Shown here: in pieces, positions 7,317 through 16,518 of the stretch | Layout: each line of letters opens with the position of its first letter | How positions within the stretch are numbered: position 1 is the stretch's first letter | NCBI GenBank assembly: GCA_963611685.1 | Contig: CAVDSU010000006.1 | Span: 1 to 45,818 of the forward strand | Direction: 5' to 3' | Length of the DNA stretch: 45,818 nucleotides | DNA from: UBA1724 sp963611685 | GTDB taxonomy: Bacteria; Verrucomicrobiota; Lentisphaeria; Oligosphaerales; Oligosphaeraceae | Position numbers and translations under genes: made by a program | The notes under the pieces: model-generated | Databases searched by the model: none | What the model was told of the DNA's origin: nothing | What the model saw: only the letters and a program-made list of their open reading frames with translations

Positions 7317-10300
7317 CTATTCGAAGCGTCCGCAGCAGGCCTTGTATTTCTTTCCGGAGCCGCAGGGGCAGGGATCATTGCGTCCCACCTTGGGCTGCTG
7401 GCGCCGGATGGTGGTGGGCTGCGGCTGCTTGCGCGCGCCGCCTTCCCCATTGCCCTCGAATTGTCCCAGCGACTGGTGGAGCGTCTGGATATTTCCGGCG
7501 GGTCTTCTGGGGGCGATGGGGGGCAGGGCGGGCTTCTTCTTGGGGGCGTCCTGGGTCTCCTCGCTGTCCTCTTCCTCCGGGTTCTGCTTGCCGCTGGCGG
7601 GCTGCTGCCGGATCACCATGCGGTAGCGGAAGATGTTCATGGAGACGGAGTCCTTGATGGTATTGAGCAGGTTGGAGTAGAGGTTATAGGCCTCCTGCTT
7701 GTATTCCACCAGGGGATCCCGCTGGCCGTAGGAGCGCAGCTGGACGCTCTGGCGCAGGTCGTCCATGTCGTAGAGGTGCGCCTGGTAGAGGTTGTCCAGG
7801 GCGTCGAGCATGATGAAGCGCTCCAGCCAGCGGCTGGCCTCGGGGCCCTCCACCTTCTCCTTGAGGGAGTAGACCTGGTCGATGCCATCCATGATGGCCT
7901 GGATGAGGGTCTCGGCGTCCTTCTGGTTTTCGGGCTTGGTGAAGGTCTCGGGGGGGAAGGAGAAGGGGATGGTGCGTCCCAGCCACTCCTGGAGCTCGGT
8001 GGTATCCAGGTCGCTGTTGCGGGAGCGCGCGGCGAAAGCGGCGTCGACGCGTTCGCCGACGGCGGTGCGGATGAAGTCCATGAGGAGCTTCCGGGAGTCC
8101 TCGGTGGTGAGGATTTCGTGTCGCAGGCCGTAGATGGCGGCGCGCTGCTTGTTCATCACGTCGTCGTATTCCAGAGTGCGCTTGCGGATGCTGAAGTGCT
8201 GCTGTTCCACGCGGCGCTGTGCCTTTTCCACGGCGCGGGTGAGCATTCCGTGGGAGAGCTCCTGGCCGTCTTCGAGGCCAAGGCGTCCCATGATGGCGGC
8301 GAGGCGGTCGGATGCAAAAAGTCGCATCAGGTTGTCTTCCAGGGAGATATAGAATCTGCTGGAACCGGGGTCGCCCTGTCGGGAGCAGCGTCCGCGCAGC
8401 TGGAGGTCGATGCGTCGGGCGTCGTGGCGTTCGGAGCCGATGACGTGGAGTCCGCCGAGTTCCTTGACGCCGGGTCCCAGCTTGATGTCGGTGCCTCGGC
8501 CGGCCATGTTGGTGGCGATGGTGACTGCGCCGCGCTGTCCGGCGCGCGCCACGATCTCCGCCTCGCTCTGGTTGTGCTTGGCGTTCAGGACATTGTGGAT
8601 GATCTTCTCGCGGGTGAGCAGTCGGCTGAGCAGTTCGGAGACCTCCACGGAGATGGTGCCCACCAGCACGGGCTGGCCCTTCAGGTTGCACTCCTTGATC
8701 TCCTCGATGATGGCGCGGTACTTTTCGCGCTGGGTCTTGTAGATCCGGTCATCGTAGTCGATGCGCTGGCAGGGCCGGTTGGTGGGGATGGTGACCACAT
8801 CCAGGTTATAGATGGACTTGAATTCGGTGGCCTCGGTGGCGGCGGTGCCGGTCATGCCGCCGAGCTTCTCGTACATGCGGAAGTAGTTCTGGATGGTGAT
8901 GGAGGCGAGGGTCTGGGTCTCGCGCTCGATCTTCACGTTCTCCTTGGCCTCCAGCGCCTGGTGCAGTCCCTCGGAGAAGCGTCGTCCGGGCTGGGGGCGT
9001 CCGGTGAATTCGTCGACGATGATGACCTTGTTGTCCTGCACGACATATTGGACGTCCTTTTCGAAGAGGCAGTATGCGCGGAGGAGCTGGGAGATATTGT
9101 GGAGCAGCTCGGCCTTGGTGTCGTATTCCACCTGGACGGCCTTCCGGCGCTCCAGCTTTTCCTCGGGGGAGAGGGTGTTGTCGCCATCCAGTTCGCTGAA
9201 GATGGTGGGGAGATCGGGGATGACGAATGCCTGGGGATCGGAGGGCATGAGGTCCCGGCGGCCCTTCTCGGAGAGCTCGGACTCGCCGCCCTTCTCGTCC
9301 ACGGAGAAGTAGAGCTCCTGCTTGATGTCCTGGAGCAATCCGCGGTTCACGTCGGAGTGCCACTCCGCATCCACCTTCTCCAGGCCCTTGCGGACGCCGG
9401 GGTCTTCCATGAAGCGGCGCAGGAGCTTGTGGCGGGGCATGGCCATCTGGACCTTCGCCAGCAGGTGGTAGGCGTCGTCTTTGTCCTGGGAGGTGGCGTC
9501 GGGCTTGTCGAGGAGGGCCTTGGCGTCCTGGAGGAGCCCGGCGACCAGTCGGAACTGCTTGGCGTAGAGGGATTCCACCATGGGCTTCACCTTGTCGTAC
9601 ATGTGGGTGGAGACCTTGGCGGGTCCGGCGATGATCAGCGGGGTGCGTGCCTCGTCGATGAGGATGGAGTCGATTTCGTCGACGATGGCGTAGTAGTAGT
9701 CGCGCTGGACCAGCTCCTCCTTCGAGTGCGCCATGCCCATGTCGCGGAGGTAGTCGAAGCCGAATTCGGAGTTTGTGCCGTAGGTGATGTCGCATGCGTA
9801 TTGTTCGCGGCGGACCTGCGGGGACTGGTTGTTCTGGATGCATCCCACGGTGAGGCCCAGCCAGCGCAGGACATGCCCCATCCAATCGGAGTCACGGCGC
9901 GCCAGGTAGTCGTTGACGGTGACCAGCTGGACGTTCTTGCCGGTGAGGGCATTGAGGTAGAGGGGCATGGTGGCCACCAGGGTCTTTCCTTCACCGGTGG
10001 CCATTTCCGCGATCTTGGACTGGTTCAGGACGATGCCGCCCATGATCTGGACGTCGAAGGGGACCATGTCCCACTCCAGGCGGTGTCCGGTGACCTCCAC
10101 GAAATGCTCCTCCTCCTTGGTGGATTCCTTCAGGCGCCGGCAGGCGTCCTTCACCACGGCGTAGGCCTCGCACATGATCTGGTCCACGGTCTCGCCATTC
10201 TTCAGGCGTTCCTTGAATTCCGGCGTCTTGGCGCGCAGCTCGTCGTCGGAGAGGGACCGATATTGCTCTGCCAGCTGGTTCACCTTCTGGACGAGGGGCC

Positions 10301-10367
10301 AGAGCTTGTTGACCACGCGCTTGTTGCGGCTGCTGAAGAGCTTTTTGATAATCCAGTCGAGAAGCAT
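7317..10367 (-). CDS. secA: Preprotein translocase ATPase SecA
   Basis: A 1016-residue SecA, the motor that pushes unfolded proteins through SecYEG. Visible features: Walker A ATGEGKT around 123-129, VNDYLARRD, Walker B VDEIDSILIDEARTPL, the second motor domain with MAGRGTDIKLG, and a C-terminal zinc motif CPCGSGKKYKACC that binds SecB or the membrane. It is over 100 residues longer than the E. coli protein (901). The extra length is mainly in the preprotein cross-linking region between residues 260 and 420, as in Bacteroidota and PVC SecA. The start at 10367 has no Shine-Dalgarno sequence; upstream is a long pyrimidine-rich tract. secY is at 44070. Confidence 0.98.
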   Translation of the reverse strand: MLLDWIIKKLFSSRNKRVVNKLWPLVQKVNQLAEQYRSLSDDELRAKTPEFKERLKNGETVDQIMCEAYAVVKDACRRLKESTKEEEHFVEVTGHRLEWDMVPFDVQIMGGIVLNQSKIAEMATGEGKTLVATMPLYLNALTGKNVQLVTVNDYLARRDSDWMGHVLRWLGLTVGCIQNNQSPQVRREQYACDITYGTNSEFGFDYLRDMGMAHSKEELVQRDYYYAIVDEIDSILIDEARTPLIIAGPAKVSTHMYDKVKPMVESLYAKQFRLVAGLLQDAKALLDKPDATSQDKDDAYHLLAKVQMAMPRHKLLRRFMEDPGVRKGLEKVDAEWHSDVNRGLLQDIKQELYFSVDEKGGESELSEKGRRDLMPSDPQAFVIPDLPTIFSELDGDNTLSPEEKLERRKAVQVEYDTKAELLHNISQLLRAYCLFEKDVQYVVQDNKVIIVDEFTGRPQPGRRFSEGLHQALEAKENVKIERETQTLASITIQNYFRMYEKLGGMTGTAATEATEFKSIYNLDVVTIPTNRPCQRIDYDDRIYKTQREKYRAIIEEIKECNLKGQPVLVGTISVEVSELLSRLLTREKIIHNVLNAKHNQSEAEIVARAGQRGAVTIATNMAGRGTDIKLGPGVKELGGLHVIGSERHDARRIDLQLRGRCSRQGDPGSSRFYISLEDNLMRLFASDRLAAIMGRLGLEDGQELSHGMLTRAVEKAQRRVEQQHFSIRKRTLEYDDVMNKQRAAIYGLRHEILTTEDSRKLLMDFIRTAVGERVDAAFAARSRNSDLDTTELQEWLGRTIPFSFPPETFTKPENQKDAETLIQAIMDGIDQVYSLKEKVEGPEASRWLERFIMLDALDNLYQAHLYDMDDLRQSVQLRSYGQRDPLVEYKQEAYNLYSNLLNTIKDSVSMNIFRYRMVIRQQPASGKQNPEEEDSEETQDAPKKKPALPPIAPRRPAGNIQTLHQSLGQFEGNGEGGARKQPQPTTIRRQQPKVGRNDPCPCGSGKKYKACCGRFE

Positions 10368-10490
10368 CGTTCTAGGGGACAGTGGGGGCTGGGGATCAGG
10401 GAGGCGTTCCTCCGGAGGGAGGGAAGGAGGGAGAAGGAAAAGGTGGGGTCGTCCCTCCGGGGGAGTCTGTTTTTTGGGGGGGGAGGCGGG

Positions 10491-11060
10491 TTATTTGGAA
10501 CCGGGGTGTTCCAGGGGCTTTCCCTGTGCGCAGATGGGGCATTCGGCGGGATTGAAGGTGCGCAGGGAGAGCTTGATGAGGCTATGGAAGGGGATGCCGA
10601 AGTCCACGTCGCCGTGGCTGCGGTCCACCATGACGGTGACGCCCACGGGGATGGCGCCGAAGGAGCGCGCCAGGTCGATGGTCTGCTGGACGCGTCCGCC
10701 CTTGGTGACCACGTCTTCCGCGATGAGGACGCGCTCGCCGGGCTTCAGGGTGAATCCGCGGCGGAGGATCAGGTTCGACTGGTCGTCCTTTTCGGCGAAG
10801 ATGGCGCGGGTCTGGAGGGCCTTTGCCACTTCCTGTCCGACCACGATGCCGCCGATGGCGGGGGAGAGGACCACGTCGATGTTTTCGCCGGCCCAGGGCT
10901 TGGCCATTTCCGCGCAGAGCTTGCTGGCGATGTCGGCATATTGCAGGAGGAGCGCGGCCTGGAAATACTGGTCGCTGTGGAGTCCGCTGCGCAGGAGGAA
11001 GTGTCCGTTGAGCAGAGCGCCGGTGTCGGACATGTACTTCAGGATTTCGGTTTCGTTCAT
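10491..11060 (-). CDS. pyrE: Orotate phosphoribosyltransferase
   Basis: A 189-residue type I phosphoribosyltransferase. The PRPP loop VLIAEDVVTKGG is at 111-122 and the flexible loop contains KDDQSNLILRRGF. The protein ends in CPICAQGKPLEHPGSK, the C-terminal signature of the Thermus/archaeal PyrE subgroup and not of the E. coli type. It makes orotidine monophosphate from orotate and PRPP in pyrimidine synthesis. AAAGGA stands about 10 nt before the ATG. It is followed after 123 nt by secA; the gap is G- and pyrimidine-rich without a clear terminator. Confidence 0.95.
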   Translation of the reverse strand: MNETEILKYMSDTGALLNGHFLLRSGLHSDQYFQAALLLQYADIASKLCAEMAKPWAGENIDVVLSPAIGGIVVGQEVAKALQTRAIFAEKDDQSNLILRRGFTLKPGERVLIAEDVVTKGGRVQQTIDLARSFGAIPVGVTVMVDRSHGDVDFGIPFHSLIKLSLRTFNPAECPICAQGKPLEHPGSK

Positions 11061-11181
11061 GATGGGGTTCCTTTTGTAGGAGTCGTGAGGGATTTGCGGA
11101 GAGGGCGGGGTGCCCTCTCTTCGGAGAGGCGTGGGAGTCGTGCGCGTACGCGCGTGTGTCTTTTAGGAAAGGGTCGGGAGT

Positions 11182-12348
11182 CTACCGTGCCTTCTGGGGC
11201 TTGACGGCATTTCGGAGCTGGTCGATGCCGTCGCAGATGGCGACGGCCAGGCGGTCCTGGTAGTCGGCGCGCTGGAGGTTCGCGCGTTCCTTGTCGTTGG
11301 AGAGGTATCCGACTTCCACCAGCATGGCGGGTGCGGGGGTATCGATGACGACCTTGAATTGCTTGCGCCGCAGTCCGCGGTCCTGTGCGCCGGTTGCCTT
11401 GAGGAGCGCCCGCTGGGTGAAGAATCCCCAGAGTGCGCTGGTGCGCTGGAAGGGCGTCGCCTTTCCCTGCTTGCCGATGTTCGTGGTGCCCACGGAGGGG
11501 ACGCCGGGGGGATTGGCCACATAGACCTCGATGCCGTTGCCGTCGGTGCTCTCCATGGCATTGGTGTGGAGGGAGAGGAAGAGGTCCGCCTTCTTGGACT
11601 CGGCGAAGGAGCATCGCTGGTCCAGCGTGAGGGTCGTGTCGCCATTGCGGGTCATGCTGACCTTGTAGCCGCGCTTGCGGAGGATGGAGGCCACCTTCCG
11701 CGCCATGAGGAGATTCAGGTCCTTCTCCAGGAACTTTCCGCGGGCAGCGCCCTGGTCCTTGCCGCCGTGTCCGGCGTCCACCACGATGTGCTGGATGGCG
11801 CGGCGGGGGAGCTTCGCGGTCTGCAGGAGCGGCTCCAGGAGTTCCGTGAAGTCGGTCTTCTCCAGGTAGAAGCGCCCGTGGTTGACGATGACGGGGAAGC
11901 TGAGGCTGGCCTGGATGCCGGCAATTTGGCAGAAGGCCTGGCGTTCCGTGAAGACCAGGGTCTCGCTTCGGGGCGTCGTGAGGGTCAGCAGGAAGTCCTT
12001 TCCGCTCTTCTTCGTGGCGCTCTTGAAGCCGTAGCGCGCCGCCAGGTCTAGCAGGTCCACGTAGGTGCGCTTCAGGTGCGTGATCTCCCGGAGCGCCTTC
12101 TTGGGCTGGGGGACCGGCCAGCCCTTCAGCGTGGTGGCGGGCGCCTTGGGGACCGCGGGCATGGGACGCGACGCCGGCTTTGTCGCCGGCTTGGCGGTCT
12201 TCGCCGGAGTGGCGGTCTTCACGGGCCGGGAGGTCAGCAGCGGCTTTTTGCGGGCGGTCGCCTTTTCGGCGGCGTGCAGGGTGCTGGCCGCCGCCAGCAG
12301 GAGCGTGGTGGCGGTCAGGATTGCGACGATGGCGGCGAGTCGGCTCAT
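11182..12348 (-). CDS. N-acetylmuramoyl-L-alanine amidase (Amidase_3)
   Basis: A 388-residue secreted cell-wall amidase that cuts the bond between muramic acid and the stem peptide. Residues 1-27 are a signal peptide (hydrophobic stretch, then LHAAEKA), and 28-85 is a Lys/Ala/Pro-rich linker. Residues 90-175 resemble the stalk domain found at the N terminus of some amidases. From 187 the catalytic domain shows zinc ligands H194 (DAGHGG), E208 and H261 (SLHTNA), with the catalytic E345 in VEVGYLSND. The start is fixed by an ATGA overlap with the clpX stop, implying translational coupling. The frame is open further upstream inside clpX, but that part is not secretory. Confidence 0.93.
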   Translation of the reverse strand: MSRLAAIVAILTATTLLLAAASTLHAAEKATARKKPLLTSRPVKTATPAKTAKPATKPASRPMPAVPKAPATTLKGWPVPQPKKALREITHLKRTYVDLLDLAARYGFKSATKKSGKDFLLTLTTPRSETLVFTERQAFCQIAGIQASLSFPVIVNHGRFYLEKTDFTELLEPLLQTAKLPRRAIQHIVVDAGHGGKDQGAARGKFLEKDLNLLMARKVASILRKRGYKVSMTRNGDTTLTLDQRCSFAESKKADLFLSLHTNAMESTDGNGIEVYVANPPGVPSVGTTNIGKQGKATPFQRTSALWGFFTQRALLKATGAQDRGLRRKQFKVVIDTPAPAMLVEVGYLSNDKERANLQRADYQDRLAVAICDGIDQLRNAVKPQKAR

Positions 12349-13946
12349 GCGGGGAAGGGGAGCTCGGGGGTGCCCTTTTTGTGCATGACGAGTTCGGCGG
12401 GCTTTTCGCCGCGGATCACGCCGGCGTCCACGATGCATTCGCCCGACAGTCCCTCGGAGGCCTTCGGGATTTCGAACATGACATCCAGCATCCGCTTTTC
12501 CAGGATGGCGCGCAGTCCGCGGGCGCCGGTGCCCTTGGTGTGGGCGATGGCGGCGACGGCCTCCAGGGCGTCCTGGGTGATGGTCAGCTCGATGCCGGAG
12601 AGCTTCATGAGCTCCTGGTACTGCTTCACCAGGGAGTTCTTGGGCTCGGTGAGGATGTGCAGGAGGTCGTCCTGGGAGAGCTCCTTGAGGGACGCGATGA
12701 TGGGGAGTCGTCCCACGAATTCGGGGATGAGTCCGAATTGGACCAGGTCCTCGGGCTCCACGTGGTTCAGGGGATTCTTGGCGATATCCTCCTGCTCCTT
12801 GCGGGCCACCGCCTCGTCGGCGCTCTCGCCGTCACCGCCGTGGAGGAATCCCAGCTGGCGGGAGCCGCCGCGTCGGGAGACGATCTTGTCGAGTCCCACG
12901 AAGGCGCCGCCGCAGATGAAGAGGATGTTCTTGGTATTCAGGTGGATGTATTCCTGGTCGGGGTGCTTTCTGCCGCCCTTGGGAGGAATGTTCGCCACCG
13001 TGTTCTCCACAATCTTCAGCAACGCCTGCTGCACGCCCTCGCCGGAGACGTCGCGGGTGATGGAGACATTCTGGGTCTTGCGGGCGATCTTGTCGATCTC
13101 GTCCACGTAGACGATGCCCACCTCCGCCTTCTCCAGGTCGTAGTCGGCCGCCTGCACCAGCCGCAGAAGGATGTTCTCCACGTCCTCGCCGACATATCCG
13201 GCCTCGGTGAGGGTGGTGGCGTCGGAGATGGCGAAGGGGACCTTCAGCAGCCGCGCCAGCGCCTGCGCCAGCAGCGTCTTTCCGGAGCCGGTGGGACCGA
13301 CCATGAGCACGTTGCTCTTGGTCAGCTCCACGGTGTCCTGGGGCGCAATGCCCTTGGCGAGCTGCTGGCGCTCGAAGAGGACGCGCTTGTAGTGGTTGAA
13401 GACCGCCACGGAGAGCGTGCGCTTGGCCTCCTCCTGACCGTAGCAATACTGGCTCAGGTAGTCGTAGATCTCCTTCGGCGTCTGGAGGCTGTCCCAGGAG
13501 AGCCCCGCCTCCTTCTTCCGGCGGGGCGCCGCGCTCGCGGAGCTGGCGCCGGCGGCGAAGTCGTCGAACTCGGAACGGCGCTTCCCGGTGGCGGCTTCGG
13601 GGGCGACCGCCTTGGGGTTGATGCCGCAGCGCTCCACGATGTCCTCCTGGCCCATGATCACCAGATTTCGCATGAAATCGGCCAGGTTGGTCCAGCATCC
13701 GGGAGTGGCGATGCCGCGTTCGTAGCACAGTCCCAGCGCCTGGAGATGCGCCATGGTCTCGGGGTCATGGCAGGCGTAGGTGGCTTCCAGGAAGGCGTGT
13801 GCGCAGTGCCGGCAGACCACGGGGAGGGATTCGTCCAGGTGGGAGAGATCGACGGCGAGTTCCTCGCGGGGGTAGGCTTCGCCGCACATGATGCACCGTG
13901 GCTCGCTCTTGCGGGTGGTGCGCTTGGTTTTGGAGGTCGTTGCCAT
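12345..13946 (-). CDS. clpX: ATP-dependent Clp protease ATPase subunit ClpX, with enlarged N-terminal region
   Basis: A 533-residue AAA+ unfoldase feeding ClpP; most ClpX proteins are about 420 residues. The zinc domain is recognisable (C18, C21, C45, C48). The AAA+ part starts near LQTPKEIYDYL and has Walker A GPTGSGKT, the pore-loop region GYVGEDVEN and Walker B IVYVDEIDKI. A sensor region with LDKIVSRRGG and a ClpP-docking loop of the form LGF follow. Between C48 and LQTPKEI lie about 105 residues where about 20 are usual, including three more cysteines and an Ala/Ser-rich stretch. It starts 5 nt after the clpP stop codon, without a Shine-Dalgarno sequence, so reinitiation is likely. Confidence 0.95.
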   Translation of the reverse strand: MATTSKTKRTTRKSEPRCIMCGEAYPREELAVDLSHLDESLPVVCRHCAHAFLEATYACHDPETMAHLQALGLCYERGIATPGCWTNLADFMRNLVIMGQEDIVERCGINPKAVAPEAATGKRRSEFDDFAAGASSASAAPRRKKEAGLSWDSLQTPKEIYDYLSQYCYGQEEAKRTLSVAVFNHYKRVLFERQQLAKGIAPQDTVELTKSNVLMVGPTGSGKTLLAQALARLLKVPFAISDATTLTEAGYVGEDVENILLRLVQAADYDLEKAEVGIVYVDEIDKIARKTQNVSITRDVSGEGVQQALLKIVENTVANIPPKGGRKHPDQEYIHLNTKNILFICGGAFVGLDKIVSRRGGSRQLGFLHGGDGESADEAVARKEQEDIAKNPLNHVEPEDLVQFGLIPEFVGRLPIIASLKELSQDDLLHILTEPKNSLVKQYQELMKLSGIELTITQDALEAVAAIAHTKGTGARGLRAILEKRMLDVMFEIPKASEGLSGECIVDAGVIRGEKPAELVMHKKGTPELPFPA

Positions 13947-13951
13947 GGGCG

Positions 13952-14557
13952 CTAGTTCTTGGCGGTGGCCTTGGGCTGGGGCTCGATGATGGCGTCCACC
14001 ACGTGGTAGTCGCGGGCCTCCTGGGCGGACATGAAGAAGTCGCGTTCGGAGTCCTTTGCGATCTGTTCGGCGGTCTTTCCGATGTGCTTGGCGAGGATAT
14101 CGTAGAGCACCGCCTTGGTCTTCATGATCTCCTGCGCCTGGATGTTGATGTCGGCCGCGGTGCCCTGGCAGCCGCCGGAGGGCTGGTGGATCATGATGCG
14201 GGAGTGGGGCAGGGCGAAGCGCTTTCCGGCGGCGCCGGCGGCCAGCAGGACGGCGCCCATGGAGGCGGCCTGTCCGATGCAGTAGGTGCGCACGTCGCAG
14301 GAGAGCATCTGCATGGTGTCGTAGATGGCCAGGCCCGCGGAGACCACGCCGCCGGGGGAGTTGATGTAGAAGTGGATGTCCTTCTTGGGATCCTCGCTCT
14401 GCAGGAAGAGGAACTGCGCCATGATGCAGTTCGCCACGGCGTCGTCTACCTCGCTGCCCAGCATGACGATGCGGTCCTTCAGCAGGCGGGAGTAGATGTC
14501 GTATTGCCGCTCGCCGTTGCCGGTCTGCTCAATGACGTAGGGTGCGTAGAAGCTCAT
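13952..14557 (-). CDS. clpP: ATP-dependent Clp protease proteolytic subunit
   Basis: A 201-residue ClpP serine protease with catalytic triad S99 (GQAASMGA), H124 (HSRIMIHQP) and D173 (ERDFFM). Fourteen copies form the barrel that degrades unfolded substrates handed over by ClpX. Length and motifs are canonical, and no pro-peptide longer than usual is seen. GGAGGAAAACT precedes the ATG, a strong Shine-Dalgarno sequence. The order tig-clpP-clpX is the classic one, with 381 nt between tig and clpP. Confidence 0.98.
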   Translation of the reverse strand: MSFYAPYVIEQTGNGERQYDIYSRLLKDRIVMLGSEVDDAVANCIMAQFLFLQSEDPKKDIHFYINSPGGVVSAGLAIYDTMQMLSCDVRTYCIGQAASMGAVLLAAGAAGKRFALPHSRIMIHQPSGGCQGTAADINIQAQEIMKTKAVLYDILAKHIGKTAEQIAKDSERDFFMSAQEARDYHVVDAIIEPQPKATAKN

Positions 14558-14938
14558 AGTTTTCCTCCGGAAAATAGGTTTGGGGTGGTGCGGTGGAGCC
14601 TTTCGCTTGGACGCTCCGAGAAAACGCAGAGAGCACGCGAAAGAGGGCGAAGGGGACGGTGTGGCGTGCGGCCGCGGGCGTGCGCTCCCGCGGGCGTGCC
14701 GCGGGCGTTTATGCGCTCATGCGCGCAGGCGTACGCGTACAAGAGTGCCGCCGGTGCGTAAAAGGGTACCGTGCCGGCGGCGAGACAAGCGCACACGGCG
14801 AAGCGCCGCGGCGTTGTGCCGTGGCGTGTTCGCGTGCGTATCGGGGGATGTGGCGCAGGGGGGGGAGGAGGGAAGCGCGGCAGTGCGCGATCCCCTCTCC
14901 TTTCCTTGCGCGGACGAAGCTATGGGGGAGCGGAGGCT
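14558..14938. other. tig-clpP spacer, CpG-rich, no gene
   Basis: This 381-nt gap on the minus-strand operon holds many short alternating GCG/CGC words and small palindromes (for example around GCGTACGCGTAC near 14730) and a run of eight G near 14861. No protein with recognisable features reads through it on either strand. It may separate tig and clpP into two transcripts, but no clear promoter was found. Confidence 0.5.
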
Positions 14939-16267
14939 TTAGGCCTCTTCGGTGATTTCGGCCTTGTCCAGGAGGACCTTCAGGCTCTTCTGGCGCATGA
15001 GGCTGGAGTACATGTTCTGGAGCATGCCCTCCTGCTTCTGGACGGCGGTGAGGAAGGCGTCCAGGTCCATGCCCATGCTCTGGGCGCGGCCGGCGCAGTA
15101 GTTCAGCAGATCCTGCTGGCTCACCTCGACCTTCTCCTTCTGGGCAATCTCGTCCAGGGCGAGGACCATGCGCATGGACTCGGGGACCTCCTTGTCGGCC
15201 TTCTCGCACTCTTCCTGGAACTTCTTGTCGAATTCCTCACCCTTCAGGCCCTGCTTCTCCAGGCGCTCCTTGGCGCGGTCCTTGGCGTCCTGGAGGTTTT
15301 CGGCCAGCAGTGCGGGGGGCAGGGGGAAGTCCAGCAGGGCGCTGTAGTCCTTCTGGAGCTTGGTCAAGACCTCCACCTCGGCGGCGGACTTGGCATTGGC
15401 CTCCATCTGCTCGCGGAGATTCGCCTTCACCTCGTCCAGGCTGTGGACGCCGGTCTGCTTTGCGAATTCCTCGTCGAACTTAGGAGGAGTGAAGCCGTGG
15501 ATTTCGCGGATGGTGAAGTGGTAGGGGATGGTCTTTCCGGCCAGTTCCTTCACGCGGAAGTCCTCGGGGAAGTGCACTTCCGTGTCCTTGGTGGAGTCGA
15601 GGGTGGCTCCGACGAGGGCGTTGATGACGCCGGGGATGCTCTCGGGCTCCCGCAGGATCTGCCAGGAGTTGGTGCCGGAGAGGATGTACTTCGCCTGGGG
15701 GATCTCCTTCAGGGCGTCGTCGGCGTCGGTGGTGAAGTCCACGCGGAGCATATCGCCGGCTTCGGCGGGGCGGGTGACCTTCTCGTAGTTTCCGTGCATG
15801 CGGACGAAGGTCTCGGCGGCCTCATCGACCTGCTTGTCTTCGATGGCGACCTTCTTGCGGGTGGCCTTGAGGCCCTGGTAGGCGGGCAGCTCGAATTCGG
15901 GGAAGACCTCGAAGGTGGCCTTCAGGGAGAAGTCCTGGTCGGGGGTGTACTCGGGGAGCTTGTCGTTTTCCAGGGCGATCTTTCCGGCGAGGCGGACTTT
16001 CTTCTCGACCAAGACCTCATCCAGGGCGCGGTTCAGCAGGTTCTGCGCGGTCTCCTCGCAGATGTCCTTTCCGAACTGGGAGAGGACGTAGGACATGGGG
16101 ACATGGCCTGCCCGGAAGCCGGGACGCTGAATCTTGCTGGTGTACTTGGTCAGCACATCCTTGTACGTCTTCTTGCCGTCCTTGGCGGGCACCACGGCAG
16201 TCAACTGCATGGAGCACGGAGCGAGGTTGATCAGGTCGGCCTGCAGACCACTTTTGTAGGTTTCCAC
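14939..16267 (-). CDS. tig: Trigger factor
   Basis: A 442-residue ribosome-bound chaperone and peptidyl-prolyl isomerase. The N-terminal ribosome-binding domain contains RPGFRAGHVPMSYV, the equivalent of the G-F-R-x-G-K-x-P signature, with H where K is usual. The FKBP-like domain begins near AGDMLRVDF, and a helical C-terminal domain ends DKAEITEEA. The GTG at 16267 is preferred over the ATG at 16330. AAGGAG stands 9 nt before the GTG and the family N terminus aligns from there; the extra 21 residues would be unusual. It heads the tig-clpP-clpX group. Confidence 0.94.
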   Translation of the reverse strand: METYKSGLQADLINLAPCSMQLTAVVPAKDGKKTYKDVLTKYTSKIQRPGFRAGHVPMSYVLSQFGKDICEETAQNLLNRALDEVLVEKKVRLAGKIALENDKLPEYTPDQDFSLKATFEVFPEFELPAYQGLKATRKKVAIEDKQVDEAAETFVRMHGNYEKVTRPAEAGDMLRVDFTTDADDALKEIPQAKYILSGTNSWQILREPESIPGVINALVGATLDSTKDTEVHFPEDFRVKELAGKTIPYHFTIREIHGFTPPKFDEEFAKQTGVHSLDEVKANLREQMEANAKSAAEVEVLTKLQKDYSALLDFPLPPALLAENLQDAKDRAKERLEKQGLKGEEFDKKFQEECEKADKEVPESMRMVLALDEIAQKEKVEVSQQDLLNYCAGRAQSMGMDLDAFLTAVQKQEGMLQNMYSSLMRQKSLKVLLDKAEITEEA

Positions 16268-16356
16268 GGTGAAAAACTCCTTCAGTAAGGAAAAAGAGCT
16301 TGTTGCTATAGAATGCACTCCGCCAATCATTCGGCAGGAGGCCGGGCGGAGAGTGG

Positions 16357-16367
16357 CATACTATAAT
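16357..16367. promoter_or_regulatory. Possible divergent -10 elements, tig / lipoprotein
   Basis: A perfect TATAAT lies on the plus strand at 16362-16367 (toward the lipoprotein gene), and TATAGT on the minus strand at 16365-16360 (toward tig). Neither has a convincing -35 box, so this is only a suggestion. A second plus-strand TATAGT is at 16425-16430. Confidence 0.3.
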
Positions 16368-16518
16368 CTCCCGAAAGCCCTTCGCATTCCTTTCCCCACG
16401 CTTTCCGCATTTCTCACGCCGCCTTATAGTTAGCGAAAAGCCGGCGACGACACGCGGCCACCCTTTTTAGTCCCTCCGGCAGACCCCCGAAACACCCACC
16501 CCCTTGCTTTTCTGAACA

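Noticed and set aside
7233..11204. A 1323-codon open frame on the plus strand
   Set aside because: It lies opposite secA and pyrE, both unmistakable. Its translation is a Gly/Asp/Val-rich composition typical of the reverse strand of GC-rich genes, with no family motif.
12180..13955. A 591-codon plus-strand frame opposite clpX
   Set aside because: Antisense shadow of clpX and the amidase, no motif and no start signal.
14554..14955. Several open frames of 80-120 codons in the tig-clpP gap
   Set aside because: All are Arg/Ala/Cys-rich GC-driven readings with no start signal or family features; the gap is better seen as non-coding.
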